Below are positions 24,551 to 33,436 of a stretch of DNA of 64,000 bases, in pieces; the stretch's first letter is position 1; every line of letters starts with the position of its first letter. The stretch spans positions 186,001-250,000 of the forward strand of contig JAGZIW010000001.1 in assembly GCA_018366035.1 (NCBI GenBank), given 5' to 3'. Under the pieces are notes generated by a model. That model saw nothing but the letters and a program-made list of their open reading frames with translations, searched no databases and had not been told where the DNA came from. Source of the stretch: Butyricicoccus pullicaecorum. GTDB taxonomy: Bacteria; Bacillota; Clostridia; Oscillospirales; Butyricicoccaceae. Both the position numbers and the translations under genes were made by a program.

Positions 24551-25945
24551 TTATTGCTGCTCCTGAATATATCGATCCATAGCCGCTGCTGCACGTTTTC
24601 CAGCACCCATTGCCAGAATTACTGTGGCAGCACCAGTTACTGCGTCACCGCCGGCAAAAACACCGTCCTTGCTGGTAATACCATTTTCATCATCTGCAAT
24701 GATACAGCCACGCTTATTGGTATCCAGACCGGGAGTGGTGGAACGAATGAGCGGGTTCGGACTGGTGCCGATTGCAACAATCACGGCATCTAAATCCAGA
24801 ACAAATTCGCTGCCTTCTACCGGAACCGGACGGCGGCGACCGGATTCGTCTGGCTCGCCAAGTTCCATTTGCTGACACCGCATACCTGTGACCTGATAGG
24901 TTTCCGGATCGCCGAGTACCTCAAGCGGAGCCGTCAGGAACTTAAAGACAATACCCTCTTCCTTGGCGTGATGGATTTCCTCCAGACGCGCAGGAAGCTC
25001 TGCCTCACCGCGGCGGTAGATGATGTAGACCTCTTCGGCACCCATACGTTTTGCAGAACGGGCTGCGTCCATTGCAACATTGCCGCCGCCGACAACAGCG
25101 ACCTTTTTTGCGCGGCGAATCGGCGTGTGCGCGTCCTTTTTGTACGCCTTCATAAGGTTCACACGAGTCAGATATTCATTTGCGGAATAAACCCCGTTGT
25201 AGTTTTCGCCGGGGATTCGCATGAAGGTTGGCAGACCTGCACCAGAGCCTACAAAGATTGCTTCGTAGCCATCTGCAAACAGGTCATCGATGGTCTCGGA
25301 ACGGCCTACAACAAAGTTCAGCACAAAGGTAACGCCTAAGTCCTTGAGGGTATCGATTTCCTTCTGTACAATGGACTTTGGCAGACGGAATTCTGGAATC
25401 CCGTACATCAGCACGCCGCCGGCAGTATGCAGCGCCTCGAATACGGTGACATCATAGCCCTTGCGCGCAAGATCACCGGCACAGGTCAGACCAGCAGGGC
25501 CAGCACCAACAATGGCAACCTTATGTCCGTTGGATTCTGGCTTTGCTGTGGCTTCTGTCTGATGCGCCATTGCATAGTCTGCAACGAAGCGTTCCAGACG
25601 ACCAATGCCAACGGCTTCTCCTTTGATGGCACGCACACACTTCTGCTCACACTGGGTTTCCTGTGGGCATACACGACCGCAGACAGCGGGCAGGGCAGAG
25701 GTTTCCTTGATTTTTGCGGCAGCCTCCAAGAACTTGCCCTCGGCAACAAGAGAAATGAATTCTGGGATTTGTACGCCGACCGGACAGCCTGAAACACAGG
25801 GCTTGTGCTTGCAGTTGAGGCAGCGCTGTGCCTCTTCGACTGCCATTTCAGGCGTATAGCCGGTGGTGACCTCTTCAAAGTTTTTATTTCGAATGTTTGG
25901 TGCCTGTTCGGGCATGGGAACCTTGGTCTGGGACATATTTGGCAT
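24551..25945 (-). CDS. nfnB: NADH-dependent reduced ferredoxin:NADP+ oxidoreductase, large subunit
   Basis: The 464-residue subunit belongs to the GltD/GltA-like flavoproteins. N-terminal cysteine clusters (CLNCKHKPCVSGCP and CGRVCPQETQCEQKC) bind two [4Fe-4S] centres. FAD binding (VAIVGAGPAGLTCAGDLA) and NADPH binding (VAVVGGGNVAMDAARSA) Rossmann motifs follow. Alone it would be called NADPH-dependent glutamate synthase small subunit, but the partner gene 2 nt upstream identifies an Nfn complex. That complex bifurcates electrons between NADPH, NAD+ and ferredoxin in the cytoplasm. Confidence 0.92.
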   Translation of the reverse strand: MPNMSQTKVPMPEQAPNIRNKNFEEVTTGYTPEMAVEEAQRCLNCKHKPCVSGCPVGVQIPEFISLVAEGKFLEAAAKIKETSALPAVCGRVCPQETQCEQKCVRAIKGEAVGIGRLERFVADYAMAHQTEATAKPESNGHKVAIVGAGPAGLTCAGDLARKGYDVTVFEALHTAGGVLMYGIPEFRLPKSIVQKEIDTLKDLGVTFVLNFVVGRSETIDDLFADGYEAIFVGSGAGLPTFMRIPGENYNGVYSANEYLTRVNLMKAYKKDAHTPIRRAKKVAVVGGGNVAMDAARSAKRMGAEEVYIIYRRGEAELPARLEEIHHAKEEGIVFKFLTAPLEVLGDPETYQVTGMRCQQMELGEPDESGRRRPVPVEGSEFVLDLDAVIVAIGTSPNPLIRSTTPGLDTNKRGCIIADDENGITSKDGVFAGGDAVTGAATVILAMGAGKRAAAAMDRYIQEQQ

Positions 25946-25947
25946 AG

Positions 25948-26790
25948 TTATTGTACCTCCATCTTGTGCAGATTACATTCGTTTTCCAGTGAATCATGTT
26001 CTTCTTTTCTGTACATGGCACTGCGACGAATGGATTCGTCAAAATCAACCAGATGCCCGTCAAAATCCGGACCATCTACACAAGCGAACTTGGTTTCTCC
26101 GCCAACAGTCAGGCGGCAGCCGCCGCACATACCGGTGCCGTCAACCATTGTGGAGTTCATGGATACAATGGTTTTAATGCCATAAGGACGTGTCGTTTCA
26201 CATACGAACTTCATCATAATCATGGGACCTATTGCAATGACAGCATCATACTGCTTGCCGGAGTCGATGAGTTCCTTGAGCACCTCTGTTACAAGTGCTT
26301 TGCGGCCGTTGGAGCCATCGTCGGTCACCAGATACAGGTTTGTGGAGGCGGCGCGCATTTCATCTTCCAAAATGATAATATCCTTGTTGCGGAAGCCGGC
26401 AATCAAATCGACCTCAGCGCCCATTTCGTGCAGTGCCTTTGCCTGCGGATAAGCAATGGCACAGCCCAGACCACCGCCGACAACGGCAACCTTTTTGAGA
26501 CCTTCCAGTTCACTTGCGCGGCCAAGCGGACCTACAAAGTCGTGCAGGCAGTCACCGACGTTCAGCAGACCCAGCTGCTTTGTGGTGGCACCGACCTCCT
26601 GAAAGATAATCATAATGGTACCCTGCTCACGGTCATAGGAAGCAATGGTAAGCGGGATTCGCTCGCCCTCCTCGTCCACGCGCAGGATAATAAACTGCCC
26701 GGGCAGTGCTTTTTTTGCAACATGTGGGGCATGGATAATCATTTGTTTTGTGTTTGCATTGAGCGTCTGTTTTTCAAGAATTTTGTACAT
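25948..26790 (-). CDS. nfnA: NADH-dependent reduced ferredoxin:NADP+ oxidoreductase, small subunit
   Basis: A 280-residue ferredoxin-NADP reductase-like protein with an FAD domain (ERIPLTIASYDRE) and an NAD domain (VAVVGGGLGCAIAYP). A C-terminal [2Fe-2S] site is formed by MCGGCR and the later FACVDGP; only three of the ligands can be Cys in this stretch, with an Asp (VDGTG) just before them. This is as known for NfnA and PyrK-like proteins. The start at 26790 has GGAGGTGGATTGGA upstream. The gene is tightly coupled to nfnB. Without nfnB it could be mistaken for dihydroorotate dehydrogenase electron transfer subunit. Confidence 0.9.
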   Translation of the reverse strand: MYKILEKQTLNANTKQMIIHAPHVAKKALPGQFIILRVDEEGERIPLTIASYDREQGTIMIIFQEVGATTKQLGLLNVGDCLHDFVGPLGRASELEGLKKVAVVGGGLGCAIAYPQAKALHEMGAEVDLIAGFRNKDIIILEDEMRAASTNLYLVTDDGSNGRKALVTEVLKELIDSGKQYDAVIAIGPMIMMKFVCETTRPYGIKTIVSMNSTMVDGTGMCGGCRLTVGGETKFACVDGPDFDGHLVDFDESIRRSAMYRKEEHDSLENECNLHKMEVQ

Positions 26791-26918
26791 TCCAATCCAC
26801 CTCCATAGTGTATCTCATTATACGACAGGGGCACATGATTTGCAAGAATGCTTTTCGAAAACGTCAGGATAAGGGGAATAGTTTTGTAGAAATAGGCAAA
26901 AACAGGGGCGAGATTGCC

Positions 26919-27668
26919 TTATGAGTAGTTCAGAGTGATATATTCCGAGCGGGCATAGCCTTCAATATCTTCGTATCGTATGACATACCAGCCGTCCCAA
27001 AATCCGAGCACAAGCACTTGCGCACCATCGGGTGCACTTCCTAAAATGGGCGCATCTAGAGAGGGGCGTGCACGGATATTTAAATTTCCGCCGTTGAGAT
27101 CAACAGTGGCGGATAAAATGGGTTCCGGCTCTAAAAAAGGAACACCAAAATATTGTGTCAGAGCCATGACCATAGCGCGGGCAATCGGGACGATATTTCC
27201 ACGAATCCATGCGGCATCATCGGGATTGTCATGATAGCCAAGCTCGGCAAGGATCGCAGGGGCACGTGTTCGTGTGACTTCTCCGATGTGTGTGGTAGGG
27301 AGCGCATTTACCTTGTCTGGAAGTGGATAAATCTGGCGCAGCTGGGCTACGGCGAGGTCTGCAATCATACGGCTGCGTTCTGAGTTGGGGGCATAATACA
27401 CATCAATACCGCGTAGCTTGCCGGCAAGGGATTCGGGAGCTGCGTTGGAGTGCAATGCAATATGCGCGTCATACTGCCCTGCGTTGGAGGCACGAATGGA
27501 AGATGCAGCTGTCATATCCGGTGTGTTGCGTGTAAAGGTAATGCCTGATGCGGTCAAATAGGGCTCCATGGCGTCGGCAATCAAATTCATATAGTATTCT
27601 TCACTGCCGGAGCCGTCGTAATAGAGATTGTACTCTTGTGTACTGGGGGATAGGTAAATACTTGGCAT
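26919..27668 (-). CDS. N-acetylmuramoyl-L-alanine amidase-like protein with SH3 domain
   Basis: A 249-residue protein with an Amidase_3-type domain (residues 1-170) and a bacterial SH3 domain (about 185-249, NLNIRARPSLDAPILG). Later motifs are intact: EEYYMN (Glu ligand), ALHSNAAP (His ligand) and LAELGYHDN (catalytic Glu). The first motif, normally DPGHGG, is replaced by LSPSTQEYN, so the first zinc His is missing. There is no signal peptide. The start at 27668 follows ACAGGAGG. Activity as an amidase therefore needs testing. Confidence 0.83.
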   Translation of the reverse strand: MPSIYLSPSTQEYNLYYDGSGSEEYYMNLIADAMEPYLTASGITFTRNTPDMTAASSIRASNAGQYDAHIALHSNAAPESLAGKLRGIDVYYAPNSERSRMIADLAVAQLRQIYPLPDKVNALPTTHIGEVTRTRAPAILAELGYHDNPDDAAWIRGNIVPIARAMVMALTQYFGVPFLEPEPILSATVDLNGGNLNIRARPSLDAPILGSAPDGAQVLVLGFWDGWYVIRYEDIEGYARSEYITLNYS

Positions 27669-27772
27669 AATGTAAAACCTCCTGTGACTGACATAGATGG
27701 ATATTTCATTGCTATGCATAAGACGGACATATGGTGACAGTGTTGAAAAAATGGATTTCTTTGTAAAAATAG

Positions 27773-27801
27773 TTGTATTTTATTTGAATTCGCGGTATTA
27801 T
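27773..27801 (+). promoter_or_regulatory. Predicted promoter of brnQ
   Basis: TTGTAT (27773-27778) and TATTAT (27796-27801) with a 17-bp spacer. Confidence 0.5.
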
Positions 27802-27865
27802 AAAAAATACACAAATTATAAAAGTGCTGGAAGCGAGGCTGTGAGCATATAACAGGAGGAATTCT

Positions 27866-29191
27866 ATGAAATTAACAACCAAGCACCGATTGCTCGTTGG
27901 AGTCACACTGTTTTCCATGTTTTTTGGTGCTGGAAATCTGATTTTTCCACCATTTTTGGGGGCACAGGCTGGACAGGCATCGGTTTTTGCGATGCTCGGA
28001 TTTTGTCTGAGTGCAGTAGGACTGCCAATGTTAGGCGTTATTGCAGTGGCAGAGTCGAACGGTCTGCCTGCGCTTGCAGGGCGCGTACATCGAAGATTTG
28101 CAGATGTTTTTACATTTCTCATTTACATGTCGATTGGTCCCTGTCTGGCGATTCCGCGTACAGCAACGACTTCGTTTGAAATGGCAGTCGTTCCGTTTTT
28201 GCCGGAGAGTACATCGCTTGGAACAGCGCAGCTTTTATATTCGATTGTCTTTTTTGCCGTTGCCTTGCTCTTAGCACTGCGTCCGGATAAGCTGACCGAT
28301 CGCTTGGGAAAGCTGCTGGGACCTTCGCTGCTCATTCTGATTTTTGTTGTTTTCGTTGGCTGTATCGTGCATCCGATGGGGACTCCAAGTGCGGCGATCG
28401 GGAAATATGCCTCTGGTGCAGCAGTGAACGGATTTTTGGAGGGGTATCAGACCATGGATACCATCGCAGCGCTTAATTTCGGCTTTATCATTGCGCTCAA
28501 TATCCGCGCAAAGGGAGTTGAGGACAATCGGCAGATTGTACGAGAGACCTGTTGGGCTGGAATTATTGCCGGCGCAGTGCTTTTTACAGTCTATGCCGTA
28601 CTGACTTATATCGGTGTGCAGTCTGGTGTGGCATTTCCAGATGCGGCCAATGGCACAGAGGTTCTGACCTCTATTGTAATGGAGCTGTTTGGGCCGGTCG
28701 GTGTAATTATTTTGGCGCTGATTTTTGTAATTGCCTGTCTCAATACCTGTATTGGATTGATTTCCTGTTGTGGAGATTACTTTGCAAAGATTTTTCCGGT
28801 TTTTGGCTATCGCGTGTGGGCTTGTTTCTTTGCTGTTATGAGCATGATGATTTCCAATGTAGGTCTCAATCAGATCCTTTCGTTCTCTGTACCTGTGCTG
28901 GGGGCAATCTATCCCGTGGCTATTATGCTCATTGCACTGGTGTTTTTGCATAAATGGCTGGGACAATTCCGATATGTGTACCCCATTACGATTTTGCTGA
29001 CCGGACTTGTAAGTGTGCTGGCAGCGCTCGATAGTGTAGGAATCATGATTCCTGTGGTTACAGGGTTGGTTCAGATGCTTCCGTTCTATACACAGAGCCT
29101 TGGGTGGCTTGTACCGGCACTGGCTGGAATGGTCATTGGCGTGTTGATTTCTCCAAAAACAGATAAAAATACAGGCATTTTAAAAAAATGA
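27866..29191 (+). CDS. brnQ: Branched-chain amino acid transport system II carrier protein
   Basis: A 441-residue membrane protein with about 12 helices that imports Leu, Ile and Val with Na+ or H+. The N-terminal family signature MFFGAGNLIFPPFLG is clear (residues 19-33), followed by GQASVFAMLGF. ACAGGAGGAATTCT precedes the ATG. It is a single-gene unit with a promoter at 27773. The 29192-29457 gap downstream is AT-rich, and I see no clear terminator in it. Confidence 0.93.
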   Translation: MKLTTKHRLLVGVTLFSMFFGAGNLIFPPFLGAQAGQASVFAMLGFCLSAVGLPMLGVIAVAESNGLPALAGRVHRRFADVFTFLIYMSIGPCLAIPRTATTSFEMAVVPFLPESTSLGTAQLLYSIVFFAVALLLALRPDKLTDRLGKLLGPSLLILIFVVFVGCIVHPMGTPSAAIGKYASGAAVNGFLEGYQTMDTIAALNFGFIIALNIRAKGVEDNRQIVRETCWAGIIAGAVLFTVYAVLTYIGVQSGVAFPDAANGTEVLTSIVMELFGPVGVIILALIFVIACLNTCIGLISCCGDYFAKIFPVFGYRVWACFFAVMSMMISNVGLNQILSFSVPVLGAIYPVAIMLIALVFLHKWLGQFRYVYPITILLTGLVSVLAALDSVGIMIPVVTGLVQMLPFYTQSLGWLVPALAGMVIGVLISPKTDKNTGILKK

Positions 29192-29358
29192 TGAAGCAAT
29201 ATTGGAGAACTAAAAATTGTGCACTATGCTGAGTTTATTATCGGAAATACCAAAGAAAAGAATTTGATTTTGTAGGATTTATACGAATTCAAAAAAATCA
29301 ATCAACAAATTACCGATAATTTAATGATTTTTCAAGAGTGATTTGGCATAAATGCTTG

Positions 29359-29386
29359 TTGCTATCGTGTGAATACATGATATAAT
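29359..29386 (+). promoter_or_regulatory. Predicted promoter of the GT2 gene
   Basis: TTGCTA (29359-29364) and TATAAT (29381-29386) with a 16-bp spacer. Confidence 0.55.
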
Positions 29387-29478
29387 ATCAGGCGGAAAAG
29401 ATTAAGATTGTATCAAGGCCGTGCACAGGCGTGCTGCCTGTTTTTGGATAATGGCGGGTGCCATTTGGAGGAATCGAC

Positions 29479-30747
29479 GTGTTACAATTTATAAAAGGGT
29501 TCAATCTGCTGATTTTTGCGTTATTTACGGTGTTGTATGCGTATCAGCTGTTTTATGTAATTGTCACATTGTGGCATGACAGAAAACCGCGCTCAATGCC
29601 GCAGGCAAAAAAACTGCACAAATATGCAGCAGTAATTTCGGCGCGAAATGAGAGTGCAGTCATAGGAGAGCTTGTACACAGCATAAAAAAGCAGAGGTAT
29701 CCGGCAGAACTGTTAGATGTATTTGTGATTGCAGACAATTGTACGGATAACACAGCCGACGTTGCACGGCGTGCAGGTGCAATCGTGTTTGAACGTATGA
29801 ATCGCACCGAAGTTGGTAAAGGCTATGCTCTTGATTATGCCTTTGAACGCATTGCAGATGAATTTTCGGAGGCACAGTACGAAGGGTATTTTATTTTTGA
29901 TGCAGACAATCTGCTCGCCCCTGACTATGTTGCCGAGATGAATAAGGTTTTTGATAGTGGTTATCGTGTGGTAACAAGCTATCGGAATTCAAAAAATTTT
30001 GATTCCAACTGGATTTCTGCCGGCAGTGCGCTCTGGTTTTTGCGAGAGGCAAAGTTCTTAAACAATTCGCGTATGATTTTGGGTACCAACTGCGCAGTTT
30101 CGGGTACTGGTTTTTTGGTATCCAGCGAGGTGATTCGTGAGCGCGGCGGTTGGAAGTATCATTTGCTGACCGAAGATATTCAGTTTTCCATTGATTGTGC
30201 AATTGAAGATGAACGTGTCGGATATTGTCCCACAGCGGTATTCTATGATGAGCAGCCGGTTACCTTTGAGCAGTCATGGAATCAGCGATTGCGCTGGTCA
30301 AAGGGCTTCTATCAGGTGTTTACGCGGTATGGAAGAAAGCTGGCAAGCGGCATTTTGAAGCATCACAGCTTTTCGTGCTATGATATGCTGATGACAGTTG
30401 CGCCGGCAATGCTGCTGACAATGACTTCGGTTGCAGTCAATGCATTTTTATTTGTCAGTGCGATGCTGAGTACACCGGTTGCATTGCCAATCTTACATTT
30501 GACATTTTCGTCTATTGTATCTTCTTTTACAGGCTTTTATTTGACACTTCTGTTCTTCGGAATGATCACAACCATTACCGAGTGGCGGTGTATCAATACC
30601 ACTGCGGGGAGAAAACTTCTCTACACTTTTACTTTCCCGATATTTATTTTTACCTATATCCCGATTGCAATCGTTGCACTCTTTTGTAAGATTGAGTGGA
30701 AACCAATTGCACATACCATTAGTAAATCTATTGAAGAGTTTCAGTGA
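29479..30747 (+). CDS. Membrane glycosyltransferase family 2 (processive type)
   Basis: The 422-residue protein has one N-terminal membrane helix, a cytoplasmic GT-A domain with DADN (DxD-like), LTEDIQFS (catalytic Asp) and QRLRWSKG (QxxRW), then three to four C-terminal helices. This layout is that of cellulose, hyaluronan or poly-N-acetylglucosamine synthases. It probably makes an exported polysaccharide or glycolipid; the sugar cannot be read. The start is a GTG at 29479 behind TTGGAGGAA; the longer frame begins inside that ribosome binding site. It is monocistronic. Confidence 0.87.
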   Translation: MLQFIKGFNLLIFALFTVLYAYQLFYVIVTLWHDRKPRSMPQAKKLHKYAAVISARNESAVIGELVHSIKKQRYPAELLDVFVIADNCTDNTADVARRAGAIVFERMNRTEVGKGYALDYAFERIADEFSEAQYEGYFIFDADNLLAPDYVAEMNKVFDSGYRVVTSYRNSKNFDSNWISAGSALWFLREAKFLNNSRMILGTNCAVSGTGFLVSSEVIRERGGWKYHLLTEDIQFSIDCAIEDERVGYCPTAVFYDEQPVTFEQSWNQRLRWSKGFYQVFTRYGRKLASGILKHHSFSCYDMLMTVAPAMLLTMTSVAVNAFLFVSAMLSTPVALPILHLTFSSIVSSFTGFYLTLLFFGMITTITEWRCINTTAGRKLLYTFTFPIFIFTYIPIAIVALFCKIEWKPIAHTISKSIEEFQ

Positions 30748-30748
30748 T

Positions 30749-30785
30749 AAAAATCCACCCAGTATGATACTGAGTGGATTTTTTG
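30749..30785 (+). terminator. Terminator after the GT2 gene
   Basis: AAAAATCCAC pairs with GTGGATTTTT, and an inner AGTAT / ATACT stem adds to it, with a T6 run. Confidence 0.82.
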
Positions 30786-30868
30786 TTAATTATATACAAA
30801 ATAAAAGTGTAAAATCCTACAAAAATGATGATTTGTTGTAAGTATTTTTGAAAGTGCAGGATTCTTTC

Positions 30869-30897
30869 TTGTATTTTTCAAAAAAATCCTGTATGAT
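30869..30897 (+). promoter_or_regulatory. Predicted promoter of the first AGCS symporter gene
   Basis: TTGTAT (30869-30874) and TATGAT (30892-30897) with a 17-bp spacer. Confidence 0.5.
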
Positions 30898-30935
30898 AAT
30901 GATATTATTCTTGGAAAAAAGATAGGAGGAACTGA

Positions 30936-32360
30936 ATGCTAAACGAGTATTTGGGACAACTGAACGATTTTATGTACACCTATATCCTAATCTTTTTATT
31001 GATTGGTTCGGGTGTATACTTCACAATTCGCACTCGTTTTGTCCAAGTGCGCCGAATTGGAGATGTGCTCCGTATTCTGAAGGAGAAGTCCGATAACAGT
31101 GAGGGGGGGAAGTCGGTTTCGTCTTTTCAGGCTCTCATGATTTCTACGGCTTCGCGTGTTGGTACAGGTAATATTGCAGGTATCGCAGCAGCGATTGCAA
31201 CGGGCGGTCCGGGCGCTGTGTTCTGGATGTGGCTTATGGCTGTAATTGGCGGCGCATCTGCATTTATTGAATCTACGCTCGCGCAGATTTACAAGGTGAA
31301 GGACGGAGATTCCTTCCGTGGAGGACCAGCGTACTATATCCAGCGTGGTCTGGGAAAACGCTGGCTCGGCTGTGTTTTTTCTGTCCTGTTGATTGCCTGC
31401 TTTGCCTATGGCTTCAACAGTTTGCAGACCTATAATATCTCCACTGCGATTGCATACTATATCCCAAATTATAGTGAGAGCATGTGGCCAATGCTGATTG
31501 GCATTATTATGGCTCTTTTGACCGCTGCGGTCATCTTTGGTGGTGTGCATCGTATTGGGTTTATCAGTTCTGTGATTGTTCCGATTATGGCGGGCGGTTA
31601 CATTTTGATGGGTCTCATTATGTTCTTTACACATCTAGATGCTGTTCCGAGTGTATTCTACCAGATTTTCACACAGGCATTTGATATACAGGCAATTATG
31701 GGTGGTCTGGCAGGCAGTGCAATCGTTATTGGTATCAAGAAAGGTCTGTTCTCCAATGAGGCTGGTATGGGTTCGGCACCGAATGCGGCTGCTTCTGCTG
31801 AGGTATCTCACCCTGCAAAACAGGGACTTATTCAGACATTATCTGTATTCCTCGATACGCTTGTGATTTGCTCTACGACTGCGATGATTTTGATGGTTTC
31901 TGGCGCAGAGGTTTCAAAGGATATCACTTACGTACAGAATGCTGTAACAGGTACCTTTGGTGCGGCAGGCAATGTGTTTATCACCATTGCAATCTTCTTC
32001 TTTGCATTCTCAAGCTTGATCGGCAACTACTATTACACGGAGTCCAATCTGCGTTTCATTAAAGACGACAAGCGCCTTTTGTTCGTATTCCGTCTGACCT
32101 GCTTGGCTGCGATCTTCTTTGGCGCACAGGCAAGCTTTGATACAGTATGGAATCTTGCAGATATTCTGATGGGCTTTATGGCGATTGTGAATATTTTTGC
32201 AATCCTGCTGCTTGGCAATATCGCAATCAAGTCGCTGCGGGATTATGATGAGCAGAGAAAGAAAGGAAAAGATCCTGTATTTTATGCAAGTCATATTGGC
32301 ATGAAGCCAGAGGAACTGGATTATTGGCACGATGATGACCATATTCCGAACGGTCAGTAA
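30936..32360 (+). CDS. Sodium:alanine/glycine symporter, AGCS family
   Basis: A 474-residue membrane protein with 10-12 helices. AGCS signatures include SSFQALMISTASRVGTGNIAGIA near residue 60, GGPGAVFWMW, and KGLFSNEAGMGSAPNAAA. Note SRVGTGN where many members have SSxVGTGN. It should import alanine or glycine with Na+. The start has AGGAGG upstream. A more divergent paralogue is encoded at 58567-59883. The hydrophilic C-terminal tail (about 45 residues) is longer than in the paralogue. Confidence 0.93.
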   Translation: MLNEYLGQLNDFMYTYILIFLLIGSGVYFTIRTRFVQVRRIGDVLRILKEKSDNSEGGKSVSSFQALMISTASRVGTGNIAGIAAAIATGGPGAVFWMWLMAVIGGASAFIESTLAQIYKVKDGDSFRGGPAYYIQRGLGKRWLGCVFSVLLIACFAYGFNSLQTYNISTAIAYYIPNYSESMWPMLIGIIMALLTAAVIFGGVHRIGFISSVIVPIMAGGYILMGLIMFFTHLDAVPSVFYQIFTQAFDIQAIMGGLAGSAIVIGIKKGLFSNEAGMGSAPNAAASAEVSHPAKQGLIQTLSVFLDTLVICSTTAMILMVSGAEVSKDITYVQNAVTGTFGAAGNVFITIAIFFFAFSSLIGNYYYTESNLRFIKDDKRLLFVFRLTCLAAIFFGAQASFDTVWNLADILMGFMAIVNIFAILLLGNIAIKSLRDYDEQRKKGKDPVFYASHIGMKPEELDYWHDDDHIPNGQ

Positions 32361-32372
32361 ATAAAAATATAA

Positions 32373-32408
32373 AAAAAAGCTACTATCTGATAAGATAGTA
32401 GCTTTTTT
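32373..32408 (+). terminator. Terminator after the first AGCS gene
   Basis: A perfect stem (AAAAAAGCTACTATCT / AGATAGTAGCTTTTTT) with a 4-nt loop. Confidence 0.9.
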
Positions 32409-32510
32409 ATATAGAATAAATTCCAGAGAACATGGAAAAGTCATATTCTGCTGGAATTTTTGTGTTATTAAGCTGGAGAGGAAAGGCTTTTGATAACGCT
32501 GTTTTGTGAT

Positions 32511-33269
32511 TCAAGTATGATGCTGCGCCTTGAGAGAGGCGGTCCGATGTGTATGTGCAAAGGGAAGATGAATACAAAAGCTGATACCTGCAAGCAGAAG
32601 GAAAGATATCAGAAGATATACCTGTCGTCCAAAGGTGTCAAAGATCCAAACCATTGGTGTACCAGACGGTGCTTCGTAGAGAAACATGTAATTTTCTCCA
32701 AAATGGAAATCAATATATCCTACAACAAAGACAACAAATAGGAAGATGCAGAGGACACGTGGGAAATGGTGCGGATTTGGACGATGTTCGCCGGATACAA
32801 TTAGTGCCAGCGGTACATAAATCAGTAAGCCGTGCAGCAGGAAGGTCTGTATGGTTTGGAAGGAAAACATGGGATAATAGTCAGCAATACCAGCGGGAAA
32901 GACTGTGCCGAAGATACCGCCTAAAAGTGAGGTTGCATATACGAAATCCTTAAAGCAAGTAAATGGTGTGAAGATGGATAGCGGGATAAACAGACTTTGC
33001 AGACCGCATAAGTGCAGAGGAAGCAGCTTGATAAGGCTTGTCGTGCCTGTAAAGTACATCCAAATTGAGTGAGATAACTCAAGTATGGGAACGAGTATAC
33101 CGGCAGTAACTAGCAGTTTCCGGCGTGTTTGTGCTGAGGCGCGCTTTGTCCAGCGCAGAAGGAAAAAGAGTGCAAGCGCAAGAAGCAAAAGCAGGAAAAT
33201 ATGCTGTATGCCAAAAAGGGAAAAGGCATGTGGGTGTGGCTGGTTACAGCGTACAAAAAAATCGGTCAT
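32511..33269 (-). CDS. YwaF-like integral membrane protein
   Basis: A 252-residue protein with about seven membrane helices. The pattern F.LFGIQHI, KLLPLHLCGLQ, ADYYPMFSFQT and a long third loop match the YwaF / TIGR02206 group of uncharacterised membrane proteins. The ribosome binding site is GGGGGCT. The function is unknown. It stands alone between two terminated units on the minus strand. Confidence 0.78.
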   Translation of the reverse strand: MTDFFVRCNQPHPHAFSLFGIQHIFLLLLLALALFFLLRWTKRASAQTRRKLLVTAGILVPILELSHSIWMYFTGTTSLIKLLPLHLCGLQSLFIPLSIFTPFTCFKDFVYATSLLGGIFGTVFPAGIADYYPMFSFQTIQTFLLHGLLIYVPLALIVSGEHRPNPHHFPRVLCIFLFVVFVVGYIDFHFGENYMFLYEAPSGTPMVWIFDTFGRQVYLLISFLLLAGISFCIHLPFAHTHRTASLKAQHHT

Positions 33270-33399
33270 ATATCAAAGCCCCCAAAATGAAAATATAAAA
33301 ATCAGTTAAAATATAGCATAACATAGAAATATGACAAATGTGTGTACTTTTGATGAACATGGTTTGAGGAAGAACCTATATGGAAAGTATTTGATAAAA

Positions 33400-33429
33400 A
33401 AACAGACTTCATTATTTTGAAGTCTGTTT
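33400..33429 (-). terminator. Terminator of the Hsp90/repeat-protein operon
   Basis: A perfect 12-bp stem (AAACAGACTTCA / TGAAGTCTGTTT) lies just after the stop of the last gene in the minus direction and is followed by a long T run. Confidence 0.88.
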
Positions 33430-33436
33430 TGTAATG

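Noticed and set aside
24551..25945. Glutamate synthase small subunit
   Set aside because: The sequence is similar, but the coupled NfnA-type gene and lack of a large glutamate synthase subunit favour NfnB.
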